64,000 bases of DNA from JBIQKZ01 sp044464765 (GCA_044464765.1 JBIQKZ010000009.1:1-64000); one strand, 5' to 3'; shown: positions 8,834 through 17,956, counted from the stretch's first letter. A program made the numbers and translations. The notes: generated by a model from the sequence alone, not told the origin.

Positions 8834-9038
8834 AGCATAAATATTGAAACTAAATGTAATTAAGTAGATAAGCGCGCTCAATTTATCGAATGCGCCAGGC
8901 AGGGCGGTGCATTCAAACGAATGTCTAATTGATCACGAAGGCTTCGCGTGCGGAATCGTGGCTAAAAGGGCTGTGGAATAGCGGCGCAACAAGCGTTGTG
9001 ACATACTCCCAAGGCGACGCCCCCAACAGCGCCTAATC

Positions 9039-10103
9039 CTAGGCCGGGTGAACGTCGATCTCTTCCACATCGCCGGAATCGAATACCAGGCGGTTTTCGG
9101 GCCACTGAAGGGCTGCCAGCTTGAACTTTGATGCCTTGGTATCCCGGTCGGCTTTCCGATCGCGCCAGCGGGCTCCTACGGAATAATCCACGCAAAACAC
9201 ATTCTTCTTTTTGCCATACCACGCGGTGGGGGGGATCCCCTTGAACAATTGGGTGTAGCGTGGGCTGTTGGCGGTGGGCCGGGCCTTAAGAAGCCGCCAG
9301 TAGTGGCCAATGACGACGGGCACATCGTCGTCGTAGTCATCCCACCAATTGATCCGGTCGGAAAATCGCCACCGGTTGCCGGCAAAAAAAGGCTCGTCGG
9401 CAGGCTGTTCAACACCGGAAGCAAGCACCTTCAATGGATTGACCATCTGCTGGGTGGCTTCGTATTCGGCGATAGCATGCAGAAAGGGTGGTGGGTTGTG
9501 CTCGTCTTCGAGTTCGCGCGCCCATTGTTGTTTTTCCTGAAGATAGCGTTCGTACAAGCCGGACGCCTCTGCAGCGGATTGGGCCGCGAAATCCCACATT
9601 TTGTACTGCTCGGTGATGGTGCCCAATGTGATGGTGCTGACAGCTTCGATGGATGCGGTTGTCCAGGCGGCATGCACGATGCGAATGTCGTCGCGTACGA
9701 GCGCAATCGGCAGGCTGCCCAGAAAATCCCTTACGTCTTGGCGCTGCTCGGGCGGCGTGCATTGAAAGGGCGCGTAATTCTTCAGGTCTTTCTTATAGCG
9801 TTTGTCGAAAAACCAGCCCGAACCGTCTTTGATGTCGTCAATCAAGAGGTTGAGCTCGTGGTTGCCCAAGATGCAATACGCATTCTTTTTCTGTACCAGC
9901 GATTGGACTTTGTTGATGACTCCGGGGCTGTCGGGGCCGCGGTCGACCAGGTCGCCCACAAAGACAAGTTTGCGGCCATCGGGGTGGTTGCCCTTGGCGT
10001 CGTAGCCTAAATGGGGCAATAAAGCGTTCAGTGCGTCGATTTCGCCGTGGATGTCGCCGACGATGTCCAACGGGTTATCCGGCAAGCGTTTGACCAGATG
10101 CAT
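9039..10103 (-). CDS. Metallophosphoesterase (PPP-type phosphatase fold)
   Basis: A 354-residue calcineurin-like phosphoesterase. The metal-binding motifs are in the usual order: GDIHGE near residue 17, GDLVDRG near 50 and GNHE near 81, with later histidines in VHAAW and VIGHY. This is the serine/threonine phosphatase (PPP) style, but bacterial members also cleave dinucleotide polyphosphates. The C-terminal half is longer than in ApaH-type enzymes. The substrate is unknown. The gene is monocistronic and its 3' end borders the presumed oriC. Confidence 0.85.
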   Translation of the reverse strand: MHLVKRLPDNPLDIVGDIHGEIDALNALLPHLGYDAKGNHPDGRKLVFVGDLVDRGPDSPGVINKVQSLVQKKNAYCILGNHELNLLIDDIKDGSGWFFDKRYKKDLKNYAPFQCTPPEQRQDVRDFLGSLPIALVRDDIRIVHAAWTTASIEAVSTITLGTITEQYKMWDFAAQSAAEASGLYERYLQEKQQWARELEDEHNPPPFLHAIAEYEATQQMVNPLKVLASGVEQPADEPFFAGNRWRFSDRINWWDDYDDDVPVVIGHYWRLLKARPTANSPRYTQLFKGIPPTAWYGKKKNVFCVDYSVGARWRDRKADRDTKASKFKLAALQWPENRLVFDSGDVEEIDVHPA

Positions 10104-10184
10104 AGGCGGTATAAGTGCAGGTTGGGTTTTTTCATTTCCCGTGCAATAGTTAAAAGTGCGGCTGTAAGCATAACCGCATTTGCT

Positions 10185-10667
10185 CTATGAAACCAAAAAC
10201 ACTTTTTGTAGCAGCCTTAAAAGCTCCTGGCGCTCGGTCTGGCTTAGCGCGGGGCTGTCTTCGACGCCGGCGATGGCTTTCTCGGACTTTTCGCAAAGTG
10301 TTTTGCCCTTTGCCGTTAGCACGAGAATTTGCGAGCGTTTGTCTTTTGGATTGCGCTGGCGCGTAAGCAAGGCGTCCTGTTCCAGGCGGTCGAGCAACGT
10401 GGCCAGGTTTGGGGGGGACACCTTTATGGTCTGGGCAAGCCGCTTTTGGTTGATGTCCGGGTTGGCATTGACGATAGACAGAATTGTAAAGTCGACCGGG
10501 CGCAGCCGGAACTTGGCCAGCCTGGATTTGATGGCGGGCGCCATCGTTAAATACGCCTGAAGGCAGTTGTAGCCCAGGAAGCTCAAGAGCATATCCTGGT
10601 TTACAACACCTTCATTTGGATGTTCGATCGCCGATTCAACTGTGGCGCGGGGTTTTCTTCCAGTCAC
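10185..10667 (-). CDS. MarR-family transcriptional regulator
   Basis: A 160-residue dimeric winged-helix regulator. The recognition region NQKRLAQTIKVSPPNLATLLDRLEQDALLTR and the wing NPKDKRSQILVLTAKG are typical. It overlaps the upstream acyl-CoA dehydrogenase gene by four bases (ATGA), so it is the last gene of a four-gene operon. It probably controls that operon in response to an acyl-CoA or aromatic effector, as known MarR proteins of such operons do; the ligand is inference. Confidence 0.9.
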   Translation of the reverse strand: MTGRKPRATVESAIEHPNEGVVNQDMLLSFLGYNCLQAYLTMAPAIKSRLAKFRLRPVDFTILSIVNANPDINQKRLAQTIKVSPPNLATLLDRLEQDALLTRQRNPKDKRSQILVLTAKGKTLCEKSEKAIAGVEDSPALSQTERQELLRLLQKVFLVS

Positions 10668-12460
10668 GGCACAAGGCTTGAAAGAAAGGTGAACGGCTTA
10701 TCGTTGGCTGTAGCGTCAAGACAGCGATCAATAACGTGCAGATGTTGCTGGGTTTCAGGCAAAACAAACGTGAAATAGTAGTTTGCCGTATCCAACTTGG
10801 CGTTATGAAAGGCGGGATCGTCATCTTTGCGACGGATGGCGATGTCGGCTGCACGCAACCACATCCAGGCCATTGCGCAATGTCCGACCAGACGCAATGC
10901 TTCGTGGGCAAGCTGGTAGGGCAATTCGGGATCCGTCTGGGCGGCCTGGCCGATGGCGCCAATTCGTGTGCGCAGGTCGTTAACCAGTTGAGTCGTGCTT
11001 TGCGCGTGGCCCGCCAGGCGAGTGTCGATGTGTTCGATCGTGTGTTCCACTTTGGCCAGGAAGCGGGCCAGTTTTGTGCCGTTATCGCCAAGAATCTTAC
11101 GCATCAGTAGATCGATGGCCTGGATTTCATTGGTGCCCTCATAGATCATGGTGATGCGCGAGTCGCGAAGGTACTGGCTGATGCCTGTTTCCTCGATGAA
11201 GCCGTGGCCGCCAAAAATTTGCATGGCCTGGCTGGCGCCGGTAAAACCTTGTTCGGTCATCATGGATTTGACGACGGGTGTCAGGAGAGCCAGCAGATCG
11301 TCGCTTTCGGCGCGCACGTCGGCGTCGGGATGGTGATCGGCCAGATCCAGCAGCAAACCGCCCCAGTAGTTCAGCATGCGTCCGCCTTCCACCCAAACAC
11401 GTTGGGTCAGCAACAGGCGTTGCATGGCCGGATGCAGGACAATCGGGTCGGCCGCTTGCCCTTTGCGTTCGGCGGGCCGTACGGGGGCCCGCATTTGCAC
11501 GCGCTCTTGGGCATACGCAAGCGAATTTTGCCAAGCCACTTCTGCAATGCCCACGCCATTGGCGGCGACCGCCAGCCGCGCGGAATTCATCATGATGAAC
11601 ATGGCGGCCAGACCGCGGTTCGGTTCGCCCACCAGCCAACCCGTGGCATCGTCGAACTGCATGCTGGTGGTCGCGCTGCCATGGATGCCCATTTTGTGTT
11701 CAATGCCGGTGCAGTAGGCGTTATTGCGTTCCCCCAGGCCATCGCCATCGGGCAGGAACTTGGGCACCAGGAACAGCGATATTCCTTTGCTGCCCGCCGG
11801 CGCATCGGGAAGCCGAGCCAGCACCAGGTGGACGATGTTCTCGGTGAAGTCTTGCTCGCCGCCGGAAATGAAGATCTTGGAGCCGGTGATACGCACGCTG
11901 CCGTCATCCTGAGGTACGGCCCGGGTACGCAGCAGGCCCAGGTCGCTGCCGGCGTGGGCTTCGGTCAGGCACATGGTGGCAAGCCATTCGCCGCTGACGA
12001 GCTTAGGCAGATAGCGTTGCTTCAGGTCGTCGCTGGCGTGTTGATACAGGGAGGAATAGGCGCCATGCAGCAAGCCCGGATACATGGACCATGCATGATT
12101 GGCCGCGCTAAGCATCTCGAAAAGTACGCCATTGACCAACTGCGGCAGACCCTGGCCGCCATATTCCGGATGGCAGGGCAGGGCGGGCCAGCCCGCTTCT
12201 TTAAATTGCTTGTACGCGTCGGCGAAGCCCGCCGGGGTGGTGACGACGCCGTTTTCATAAGTGCAGCCGTCGCGGTCGCCAATGGCATTTAGGGGAAAAA
12301 GAACCTCGCTGGCGAATCGACCCCCTTCTTCGATGACCTGCAGCATCAGGTCGCCATCGATATCGGCAAAGTTGGGCAGTTGGGCCAGGGCCTGGGGCGC
12401 CTGGAGCAGGTCGGACACGACAAACTGGATATCCCGCAAGGGTGGCTGATAAGAGAACAT
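10664..12460 (-). CDS. Acyl-CoA dehydrogenase, long DmdC-like subfamily
   Basis: A FAD enzyme of about 598 residues that introduces a 2,3 double bond into an acyl-CoA. The N-terminus FSYQPPLRDIQFVVSDLL is the extra N-terminal domain of the long subfamily that includes 3-methylmercaptopropionyl-CoA dehydrogenase. LTEAHAGSDLGLLRTRA and QIFGGHGFIEETGISQYLRD are family signatures. I chose the ATG at 12460; an in-frame TTG lies at 12469. It acts with the hydratase and dehydrogenase genes upstream. The substrate is not predictable. Confidence 0.9.
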   Translation of the reverse strand: MFSYQPPLRDIQFVVSDLLQAPQALAQLPNFADIDGDLMLQVIEEGGRFASEVLFPLNAIGDRDGCTYENGVVTTPAGFADAYKQFKEAGWPALPCHPEYGGQGLPQLVNGVLFEMLSAANHAWSMYPGLLHGAYSSLYQHASDDLKQRYLPKLVSGEWLATMCLTEAHAGSDLGLLRTRAVPQDDGSVRITGSKIFISGGEQDFTENIVHLVLARLPDAPAGSKGISLFLVPKFLPDGDGLGERNNAYCTGIEHKMGIHGSATTSMQFDDATGWLVGEPNRGLAAMFIMMNSARLAVAANGVGIAEVAWQNSLAYAQERVQMRAPVRPAERKGQAADPIVLHPAMQRLLLTQRVWVEGGRMLNYWGGLLLDLADHHPDADVRAESDDLLALLTPVVKSMMTEQGFTGASQAMQIFGGHGFIEETGISQYLRDSRITMIYEGTNEIQAIDLLMRKILGDNGTKLARFLAKVEHTIEHIDTRLAGHAQSTTQLVNDLRTRIGAIGQAAQTDPELPYQLAHEALRLVGHCAMAWMWLRAADIAIRRKDDDPAFHNAKLDTANYYFTFVLPETQQHLHVIDRCLDATANDKPFTFLSSLVP

Positions 12461-12477
12461 GGCTGGCAATCCAAAAG

Positions 12478-13242
12478 TTAGCGCGGAGGCAGGCGCAGGG
12501 CGCCGTCCAGGCGAATGACTTCGCCGTTAAGCGACAGGTTATTGACTATGTGCAGAACAAGTTCGGCGTATTCGCTGGCTTTGCCCAGGCGTTTGGGGAA
12601 GGGTATGGACGCGCCCAGGGATTGTTGAATTTCTTCCGGCAACTGGTGCAGCAAAGGCGTAAGGAACAACCCCGGGGCAATGGTCATGAATCGCACGCCG
12701 AACTGGGCAAGATCGCGGGCAAGGGGCAGTGTCATGGACGCCAACCCGCCTTTCGAGGCCGCATAGGCGGCCTGACCGATCTGGCCGTCGTAAGCAGCCA
12801 CCGAGGCCGTGGAGATGACGACGCCGCGTTCGCCGTCTTCAAGCTCGGGCAGTTGCAGCATGGGCGCCGTCGCCAGGCGAATGGCATTGAAGGTGCCGAT
12901 TAGATTGACGTGAATAATGTGGCTGAAGTCTTCCAGCGGCATGGGCGTGCCATCTTTGGCGACCAGCCTTTTTGCGCCACCGATGCCGGCGGCATTCACC
13001 AGGATGCGAGCCGGGCCATGCGCCGTTGTCGCGTCGTCGATGGCGGTTTGCAGGCTGTTGGTGTCTGTGATGTCGCAGGCCAGAGCGATGCCGCCGATTT
13101 CCTTGGCCAGCGTTTCGCCCAGTTGAAGGTTGCGATCCAGAATGGCCACCTTGACGCCGGCACCCGCAAGTTGGCGGGCGGTTTCGCCGCCCAGGCCGGA
13201 AGCGCCGCCGGTGACCAGCGCAGATTGTCCTTGAAGCTTCAT
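12478..13242 (-). CDS. SDR-family 3-hydroxyacyl-CoA dehydrogenase (type 2-like)
   Basis: A 254-residue NAD-dependent short-chain dehydrogenase. It has the cofactor motif TGGASGLG, NAAG, the catalytic YAASK with a preceding STASV serine, and the C-terminal pattern GEVIRLDGALRLPPR seen in HSD17B10-like 3-hydroxyacyl-CoA dehydrogenases. The start at MKLQGQSALVTGG fits the family; the frame extends 43 codons upstream into the hydratase gene. The hydratase stop lies one base upstream. It probably oxidises the 3-hydroxyacyl-CoA made by the neighbouring hydratase. Confidence 0.9.
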   Translation of the reverse strand: MKLQGQSALVTGGASGLGGETARQLAGAGVKVAILDRNLQLGETLAKEIGGIALACDITDTNSLQTAIDDATTAHGPARILVNAAGIGGAKRLVAKDGTPMPLEDFSHIIHVNLIGTFNAIRLATAPMLQLPELEDGERGVVISTASVAAYDGQIGQAAYAASKGGLASMTLPLARDLAQFGVRFMTIAPGLFLTPLLHQLPEEIQQSLGASIPFPKRLGKASEYAELVLHIVNNLSLNGEVIRLDGALRLPPR

Positions 13243-13243
13243 T

Positions 13244-14038
13244 TTATTGTCCTTGGGGTTTGAATTGAACTTTGTTCTTCTTGCCTTCCAGGAACTGGGC
13301 AAGTAGGTTAAGCGTGGCGGGATCTTTCTGGGCCACCGCGGCCACGAAGGATTCCGTGGCCAGGCCTTCATCCATCGATTGGTCGGCGATGCGAGGCAGC
13401 ATGTGCATGACGGCGTAGTTAGTCATGGCAGCATTGGAGGCGATGTTCCTGGCGAGTTCCATGGCCTTTTCCAGCCCCTTGCCGTTTTCGATCAGATACT
13501 GCGAGATGCCTACCTGATGGCCTTCCTGGGCGCTTAGCACGCGACCCGTGAGCATCAGGTCGGACATGCGTGCAACCCCAATCAGGCGAGAAATGCGCAC
13601 CGATCCGCCGCCCCCCACAAACAAGCCGCGCTTGCCTTCCGGGAGTGCATAGAAAGCGGATTCTTCCGCGATGCGGATGTGGGTGGACGACGCCAGTTCG
13701 AGCCCTCCGCCAACGACGGCGCCATGCAGGACCGCAATGACGGGCGCCCTGCCGAACTGCACTTTTCCGAAGGCGGCGTGCCAGTTGCGGGAATGCATGA
13801 CGGATTCCGGCGCCGTGTTTTCGCTGATCTCGGACAAATCCAGCCCGGCGCAGAAATGGTCGCCTTCTGCATGTAGGACGATTGCCTTGATGTTCTCGGG
13901 CATTTGGCTGAAGCAGTCATTGATCGCCTGGACCAGGCGGTCGTTGATGGCGTTGCGTTTTTCAGGCCGTGTGAGTTTTACCAGTGCAATATCGTCTTGA
14001 TAGGAAACGCTAAGCAAGGTGGAGGCAGTTTGGGGCAT
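13244..14038 (-). CDS. Enoyl-CoA hydratase/isomerase family protein
   Basis: A crotonase-fold protein of 264 residues. The oxyanion-hole segments HFCAGLDLSEI and GAVVGGGLELASSTHIRIA are present. The glutamate-bearing stretch ALPEGKRGLFVGGGGSVR lies in the usual place. It is the first gene of the operon hydratase-SDR-acyl-CoA dehydrogenase-marR. The three enzymes could run one round of beta-oxidation on an unidentified acyl-CoA, though no CoA ligase or thiolase is adjacent. Confidence 0.9.
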   Translation of the reverse strand: MPQTASTLLSVSYQDDIALVKLTRPEKRNAINDRLVQAINDCFSQMPENIKAIVLHAEGDHFCAGLDLSEISENTAPESVMHSRNWHAAFGKVQFGRAPVIAVLHGAVVGGGLELASSTHIRIAEESAFYALPEGKRGLFVGGGGSVRISRLIGVARMSDLMLTGRVLSAQEGHQVGISQYLIENGKGLEKAMELARNIASNAAMTNYAVMHMLPRIADQSMDEGLATESFVAAVAQKDPATLNLLAQFLEGKKNKVQFKPQGQ

Positions 14039-14084
14039 GGAAATAGGCTCGGTTAGGGATTGAAGAACTGAAGACGATGATTCA

Positions 14085-14130
14085 GCCCATATAGTTATAA
14101 AACATAATTGTTATTTATTATAAATAAAAA
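14085..14130 (-). promoter_or_regulatory. AT-rich promoter/operator region of the MarR-linked operon
   Basis: About 50-90 bases upstream of the hydratase start is an AT-rich run with overlapping dyads, including ATAACAATTAT on the minus strand (ATAA-N3-TTAT). It is a plausible site for the promoter and for MarR binding. Nothing here fixes the exact operator. Confidence 0.35.
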
Positions 14131-14279
14131 GCGGCCCAGTGCAACTAGGGAAAACGAAGGGGGCGTTACGCACAAATAATCCACAGGATATGCATAGGGA
14201 TATCCACAGATGCTTAGGTGTTTCCAGGAAGGTAAAACGGACGCGCCGACCGGTTGCGCAAACAGCGGTGTATGCCGGA

Positions 14280-15215
14280 TCAACGGCTGGCTGTTCTTGA
14301 CAAATTAAAGTGTGCAGCGTTGAACAGGGAAGTGACCAGCTCGCGTAGCCATGTGTTTCTGGGGTTAGCCTGGAATTTTCGGTGCCAGAACTGTTGCAAT
14401 TGGTATTCCGGGAAATCAAACGGCAGGAGGACCATCCGGTTCTGCAACTCGGGAGCGTAGCTTTGTGCAATCCAACGCGGAACCACGGCCAGAAGGTCTG
14501 ATTCGGCGACGATCGAAGAAACGCTTAAGTAATGCGACGTATGTAATACGATATTGCGCCTGATTTTCTTGCGCAGCAAAAGCCCGTCGAACATCTCTTG
14601 GCTTCTGCTGCCGTCCTTCACGGACACTTGCTCGGAATGCACGAACTCGTTCATTGTCAGCCGTTCGCCCTTGATCGGGTGATCGCGTCGAACCATACCG
14701 ACCAAGTCATGTGAAAACAACGGCTCAGTAACAATATCGGGATGCTGAAGGTTGGGATAGTAGCCAATGGCCAAATCGACTTCGCCCGTACGCAGCGCTT
14801 CGTAGACCTGGTTGGAAGGAAGCGTAATCGAACGCAGGTGTGCTTTTGGGGACGCCTGGCGTATATGGCGCAGCAATAACGGCAGGATGATCATTTCGCC
14901 AAGCTCGGTTATACAGCAGGAAAAGGTTCCGGTATAAGAAGCGGAGTCGTGTTCTGCTTTCTGCAGCACCTCTTGGTCTATGGCTGACAGTAATTCTTTT
15001 GTCCTGTGGATAATCGCCTCTGCCCGGGCGGTTGGCTCCATGCCGCTTGGCGAGCGGATGAACAGAAGATCGCCCATTGAATCCCGCAGGCGCGACAATG
15101 CGGCGCTGGCCGCAGGCTGGCTCATATTCAGGAGCGCGGCCGCCGCGGTGACACTGCCAGTGTCATAGATGGCGATGAACAGCCGCAATAGATTCAGATC
15201 GGTTCTGACAAACAT
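14280..15215 (-). CDS. LysR-family regulator of the adjoining aromatic-degradation genes
   Basis: A 311-residue LysR regulator of the NodD/NahR-like branch. The winged helix-turn-helix is in residues about 8-65 (DLNLLRLFIAIYDTGSVTAA, then SQPAASAALSRLRD). The effector domain follows and ends with HYLSVSSIVAESDLLAVVPR. It diverges from the SDR-tautomerase-ABC transporter operon. A palindromic box 18 bases upstream of its own start recurs upstream of the extradiol dioxygenase operon, which suggests it controls itself and both operons. Confidence 0.92.
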   Translation of the reverse strand: MFVRTDLNLLRLFIAIYDTGSVTAAAALLNMSQPAASAALSRLRDSMGDLLFIRSPSGMEPTARAEAIIHRTKELLSAIDQEVLQKAEHDSASYTGTFSCCITELGEMIILPLLLRHIRQASPKAHLRSITLPSNQVYEALRTGEVDLAIGYYPNLQHPDIVTEPLFSHDLVGMVRRDHPIKGERLTMNEFVHSEQVSVKDGSRSQEMFDGLLLRKKIRRNIVLHTSHYLSVSSIVAESDLLAVVPRWIAQSYAPELQNRMVLLPFDFPEYQLQQFWHRKFQANPRNTWLRELVTSLFNAAHFNLSRTASR

Positions 15216-15232
15216 GATCTTAATAAAAAAAT

Positions 15233-15259
15233 CAAATAAGCGTAATTCAAATTATTTGT
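15233..15259. promoter_or_regulatory. Putative LysR-binding box, copy 1
   Basis: The dyad CAAATAA-N12-TTATTTG (15233-15239 and 15252-15258) lies 18 bases upstream of the LysR start and about 190 bases before the divergent SDR gene. The same half-sites with the same 12-base spacing occur at 24120-24145. Read in the same sense, the two copies share 23 of 27 bases. Confidence 0.65.
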
Positions 15260-15450
15260 TTTTGTTTTCTTCACACGTATCTTACACTTTTCCCCAATCT
15301 CATTGGGACGCATGAAAAAAATAGCCTGACAGAACTGATAACGCCATGGTTAGCAAAAGTTTTTAAAGCTTCTTGCATATATGAATAAGCTTTCGGCACC
15401 TGCCTGGGGAAAGCGCTGAGTGAACAATATGGATGAGTGGTGGAGGATCA

Positions 15451-16206
15451 ATGCTCGAACGAAAGGAGCTGGCAGTTGTTGTAGGCGCGACAGGTGCGTT
15501 TGGGGTCGTCATCGTTGAAAAATTGTTGAGCCAGGGTCTGGGTGTGCTTGCCGTGGGACGTTCCCGAGAGGAATTGAACGCTTTGTCAGACCGGCATCGT
15601 CATGTGGTGCCTTGCATAGCAGATATTTCGGAGGACGCGTCCGTCGATACCATTCGCATGGCTTTGGATCGACCAGTACGCATTGCTGTTCATGGTCCGG
15701 GCGCTCCCGTAGCCGGGGGCGTGCTTACGGCGCCGGTGGCATCATTGATGCAAGCGGTCAATACCAAGGCCGGAGGCATGTTGCGCTTGACGCGGGCTGT
15801 CGAGAGCCAGATGAAAGCTCATTCGCGCTTGGTCGCCATAGGTGGACATTATGGTTTGGAGCCAACCGCTTACGCCGCATCGGCCGGCATTGCCAACGCC
15901 GCGCTACTTAACCTGGTTCGACAAATCAGTCTGGCTTACGGCAAGCGAGGCATTACGGCACACCTTATTTCGCCAGGGCCCGCAGACACCGCACGCCTGC
16001 GCAATGTAGCGAAGGAACGCGCGGCAGAACGCAATGTAAGCATCGACCTTGTCCTGGAGGAGCTTAAAGAAGAGTCGTCAATCGGCGCACTGACGACGCC
16101 GGAACAAGTCGCATGGGCGATAGCGACTTTACTGGATCCTTGTGCAGACGCGATGAATGGGTCGACGATAATGCTGGACTCTGGCCGTCGACGTGGCTTG
16201 CCTTAA
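15451..16206 (+). CDS. SDR-fold protein lacking the catalytic lysine
   Basis: A Rossmann-fold short-chain dehydrogenase-like protein of 251 residues. The nucleotide loop GATGAFG is near residue 12, and ISPGPADTARL resembles the family's PG motif. Where the family has YxxxK it reads Y141-AAS-A145, so the lysine is missing, and the usual catalytic serine position reads AIGGHYG. It may be non-catalytic or use altered chemistry. The start follows a GGAGG ribosome binding site. It is the first gene of the operon with the tautomerase and the ABC transporter. Confidence 0.85.
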   Translation: MLERKELAVVVGATGAFGVVIVEKLLSQGLGVLAVGRSREELNALSDRHRHVVPCIADISEDASVDTIRMALDRPVRIAVHGPGAPVAGGVLTAPVASLMQAVNTKAGGMLRLTRAVESQMKAHSRLVAIGGHYGLEPTAYAASAGIANAALLNLVRQISLAYGKRGITAHLISPGPADTARLRNVAKERAAERNVSIDLVLEELKEESSIGALTTPEQVAWAIATLLDPCADAMNGSTIMLDSGRRRGLP

Positions 16207-16275
16207 TCAAAGTGGTGTTTTGGCTAAAACCAGAGAAGAAGGCGATCCATATGGATTTGTGGCAAAGGAGCAGGG

Positions 16276-16710
16276 ATGCCGATATTGAATTTCCACTTGG
16301 TACGCGGACAGTACACCGAAACACAGCAGAAGCAGCTGCTAGTCGCGGCCAGCCACTTGTACGCCGACGTGCTCAATGCCCCGATGGATCGCATTCGTGT
16401 TTTCGTGACCTGGCATGACCCCGACTCGTTCTTGGTGGCGGGCGTGCAGGAAAGCGAAGGACATGCAAAGGCGCCGTACTTCACATTCTTGATGCTACAG
16501 GGAAGGCCGCTCGAGGAACGGCATCGGTTGCTGGAGGAAATTACAGACCTTGTAGTCCAAACACTCCAGGTTGACAAAACGTTGGTACGGGGATGGGCCC
16601 AACTGGTTGATCCGGATAGCTGGGCAATTGGTGGGGTTCCCGCCACCCGGATGCGTAAGGCAGAGATAGAACAACGAATGAAGAACGCATCACAAGGTGG
16701 TGGTTCTTAG
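16276..16710 (+). CDS. Tautomerase-superfamily protein, fused two-unit type
   Basis: A 144-residue protein beginning MPILNFHL, so the amino-terminal proline that acts as base in the 4-oxalocrotonate tautomerase superfamily is available after Met removal. The length is about twice that of a 62-residue 4-OT monomer. This suggests two beta-alpha-beta units, as in the cis-CaaD/MSAD branches. Arg11 of 4-OT is replaced by Gln. It probably tautomerises or hydrates an unsaturated ring-cleavage product; the substrate is unknown. Confidence 0.75.
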   Translation: MPILNFHLVRGQYTETQQKQLLVAASHLYADVLNAPMDRIRVFVTWHDPDSFLVAGVQESEGHAKAPYFTFLMLQGRPLEERHRLLEEITDLVVQTLQVDKTLVRGWAQLVDPDSWAIGGVPATRMRKAEIEQRMKNASQGGGS

Positions 16711-16786
16711 AAATTGCTGGGAAAAATGTAGTTTGCAAAAGCCTTTCTTATAGACGGAAAAGGCGTATAACTTTTGGAGGAGTGAC

Positions 16787-17956
16787 ATGTTAAAGAAGAA
16801 ACTAGCCATCATCATGGCAAGTGCCGCGCTTTTCGCACCAACGCTTGCGGGTGCACAACAAGAGCCGGTGAAAATCGGTTTCAGTACAGTGCTTTCAAGC
16901 CCCATGGGGTACATCGGTGAAGAGCAACGCAATGGCTTCATGCTGGCCATCGAGGAAGGACAAGGGAAGCTGGGTGGTTACCCCGTTGAATTGCTGGTGG
17001 CCGACGATGCGGCCAAGCCGGATATCGGCAAGCAGAACGTGGATCGCATGCTGGAAAAAGATGGGGCAAAGATTATCAGTGGCGTGGCCTTGTCGCACAT
17101 CATTGCGGCGACCATGCCGGATATTGTGGCAACCGGCGCCTTCTTGGTTGGACCCAATGGCGGGCCAGACGAGCTTGCCGGCCCGCAGTGCCAGCCCAAT
17201 TATTTTATTGTGTCCCATCAGGCGAGTGCGCAAAGCGAAGTGGCTGGGGAACTGGCCAATCAGCTTGGCGCCAAGCGCACCGTATTGATTGCGCCTAATT
17301 ACAATGCCGGTGTGCAATCATTCCGAGCATTCAAGCATTTGTACAAAGGTGAGATCGCGGGCGAGATCCTGACCAAGTTGAACCAAACGGATTACGCGGC
17401 CGAGATCGCCCAGATCCGGGCCATGCAACCCGATTCGGTTTACTTCTTCCTTCCGGGCGGAATGGGGGTGAATTTTGTCAAACAGATCAAGCGGTCAGGC
17501 CTGGCCAATGTGCAATTGATCGCGCCCATGACCTTGGATGATCGCATGATCGAAGCATTGGGGGATCTTGCCGACGGTATATCCACGACGACGTTCTGGA
17601 ATGCAGATCTTGACAACGAGTACAGCAAGAAGTTTGTACAAGCCTATGAAGCAAAATATGGGAAAACGCCGACCACCTATGCCGCTGCGGCTTACGATAC
17701 GGCCAATCTAATTGGCAGTGCGCTCAAGGCCACAGGCGGCGACCCTTCCAATGAAGAACAGTTTCGTGCGGCTCTAAAAAAGGCGGACTTCAAAAGCGTG
17801 CGTGGTTCGTTCAAGTTTGCGAACAACAACCATCCGACACAAAACTGGTATCAGCGCATCGCTTATAAAGACGACCAGGGCAAGCTTAAATTCAAGCTTG
17901 TGAAACCTATCGTCGAAGGGTATTCGGATTCATTTGCGGCATCGTGTCCACTGTAG
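16787..17956 (+). CDS. ABC transporter periplasmic binding protein (LivJ-like)
   Basis: A type I periplasmic binding protein of the branched-chain amino acid/aromatic acid class, 389 residues. A signal peptide (MLKKKLAIIMASAALFAPTL, cut after AGA) leads to KIGFSTVLSSPMGYIGEEQRNGF. A strong GGAGGAG ribosome binding site precedes the start. Permease and ATPase genes follow directly. In this setting the cargo is probably an aromatic or other organic acid that feeds the neighbouring enzymes. Confidence 0.93.
   Translation: MLKKKLAIIMASAALFAPTLAGAQQEPVKIGFSTVLSSPMGYIGEEQRNGFMLAIEEGQGKLGGYPVELLVADDAAKPDIGKQNVDRMLEKDGAKIISGVALSHIIAATMPDIVATGAFLVGPNGGPDELAGPQCQPNYFIVSHQASAQSEVAGELANQLGAKRTVLIAPNYNAGVQSFRAFKHLYKGEIAGEILTKLNQTDYAAEIAQIRAMQPDSVYFFLPGGMGVNFVKQIKRSGLANVQLIAPMTLDDRMIEALGDLADGISTTTFWNADLDNEYSKKFVQAYEAKYGKTPTTYAAAAYDTANLIGSALKATGGDPSNEEQFRAALKKADFKSVRGSFKFANNNHPTQNWYQRIAYKDDQGKLKFKLVKPIVEGYSDSFAASCPL

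Larger units (their letters stand above)
8581..8880. other. oriC: Probable replication origin oriC
   Basis: This is part of a 545-base gene-free stretch (8494-9038). It holds three perfect DnaA boxes: TGTGGATAA at 8645-8653, TTATACACA at 8799-8807 and TTATCCACA at 8825-8833. AT-rich runs flank them (about 8595-8640 and 8665-8692) and would suit a DNA-unwinding element. parS sites and the mnmG-parAB cluster lie 2.5 kb to the left and are transcribed away from it. It is the densest group of DnaA boxes I found in the window. Confidence 0.78.

Noticed and set aside
14175..14215. Two DnaA-box-like words (TAATCCACA, ATATCCACA) near 14.2 kb
   Set aside because: Each has a mismatch, they are isolated, and they lie in the promoter region of a catabolic operon.
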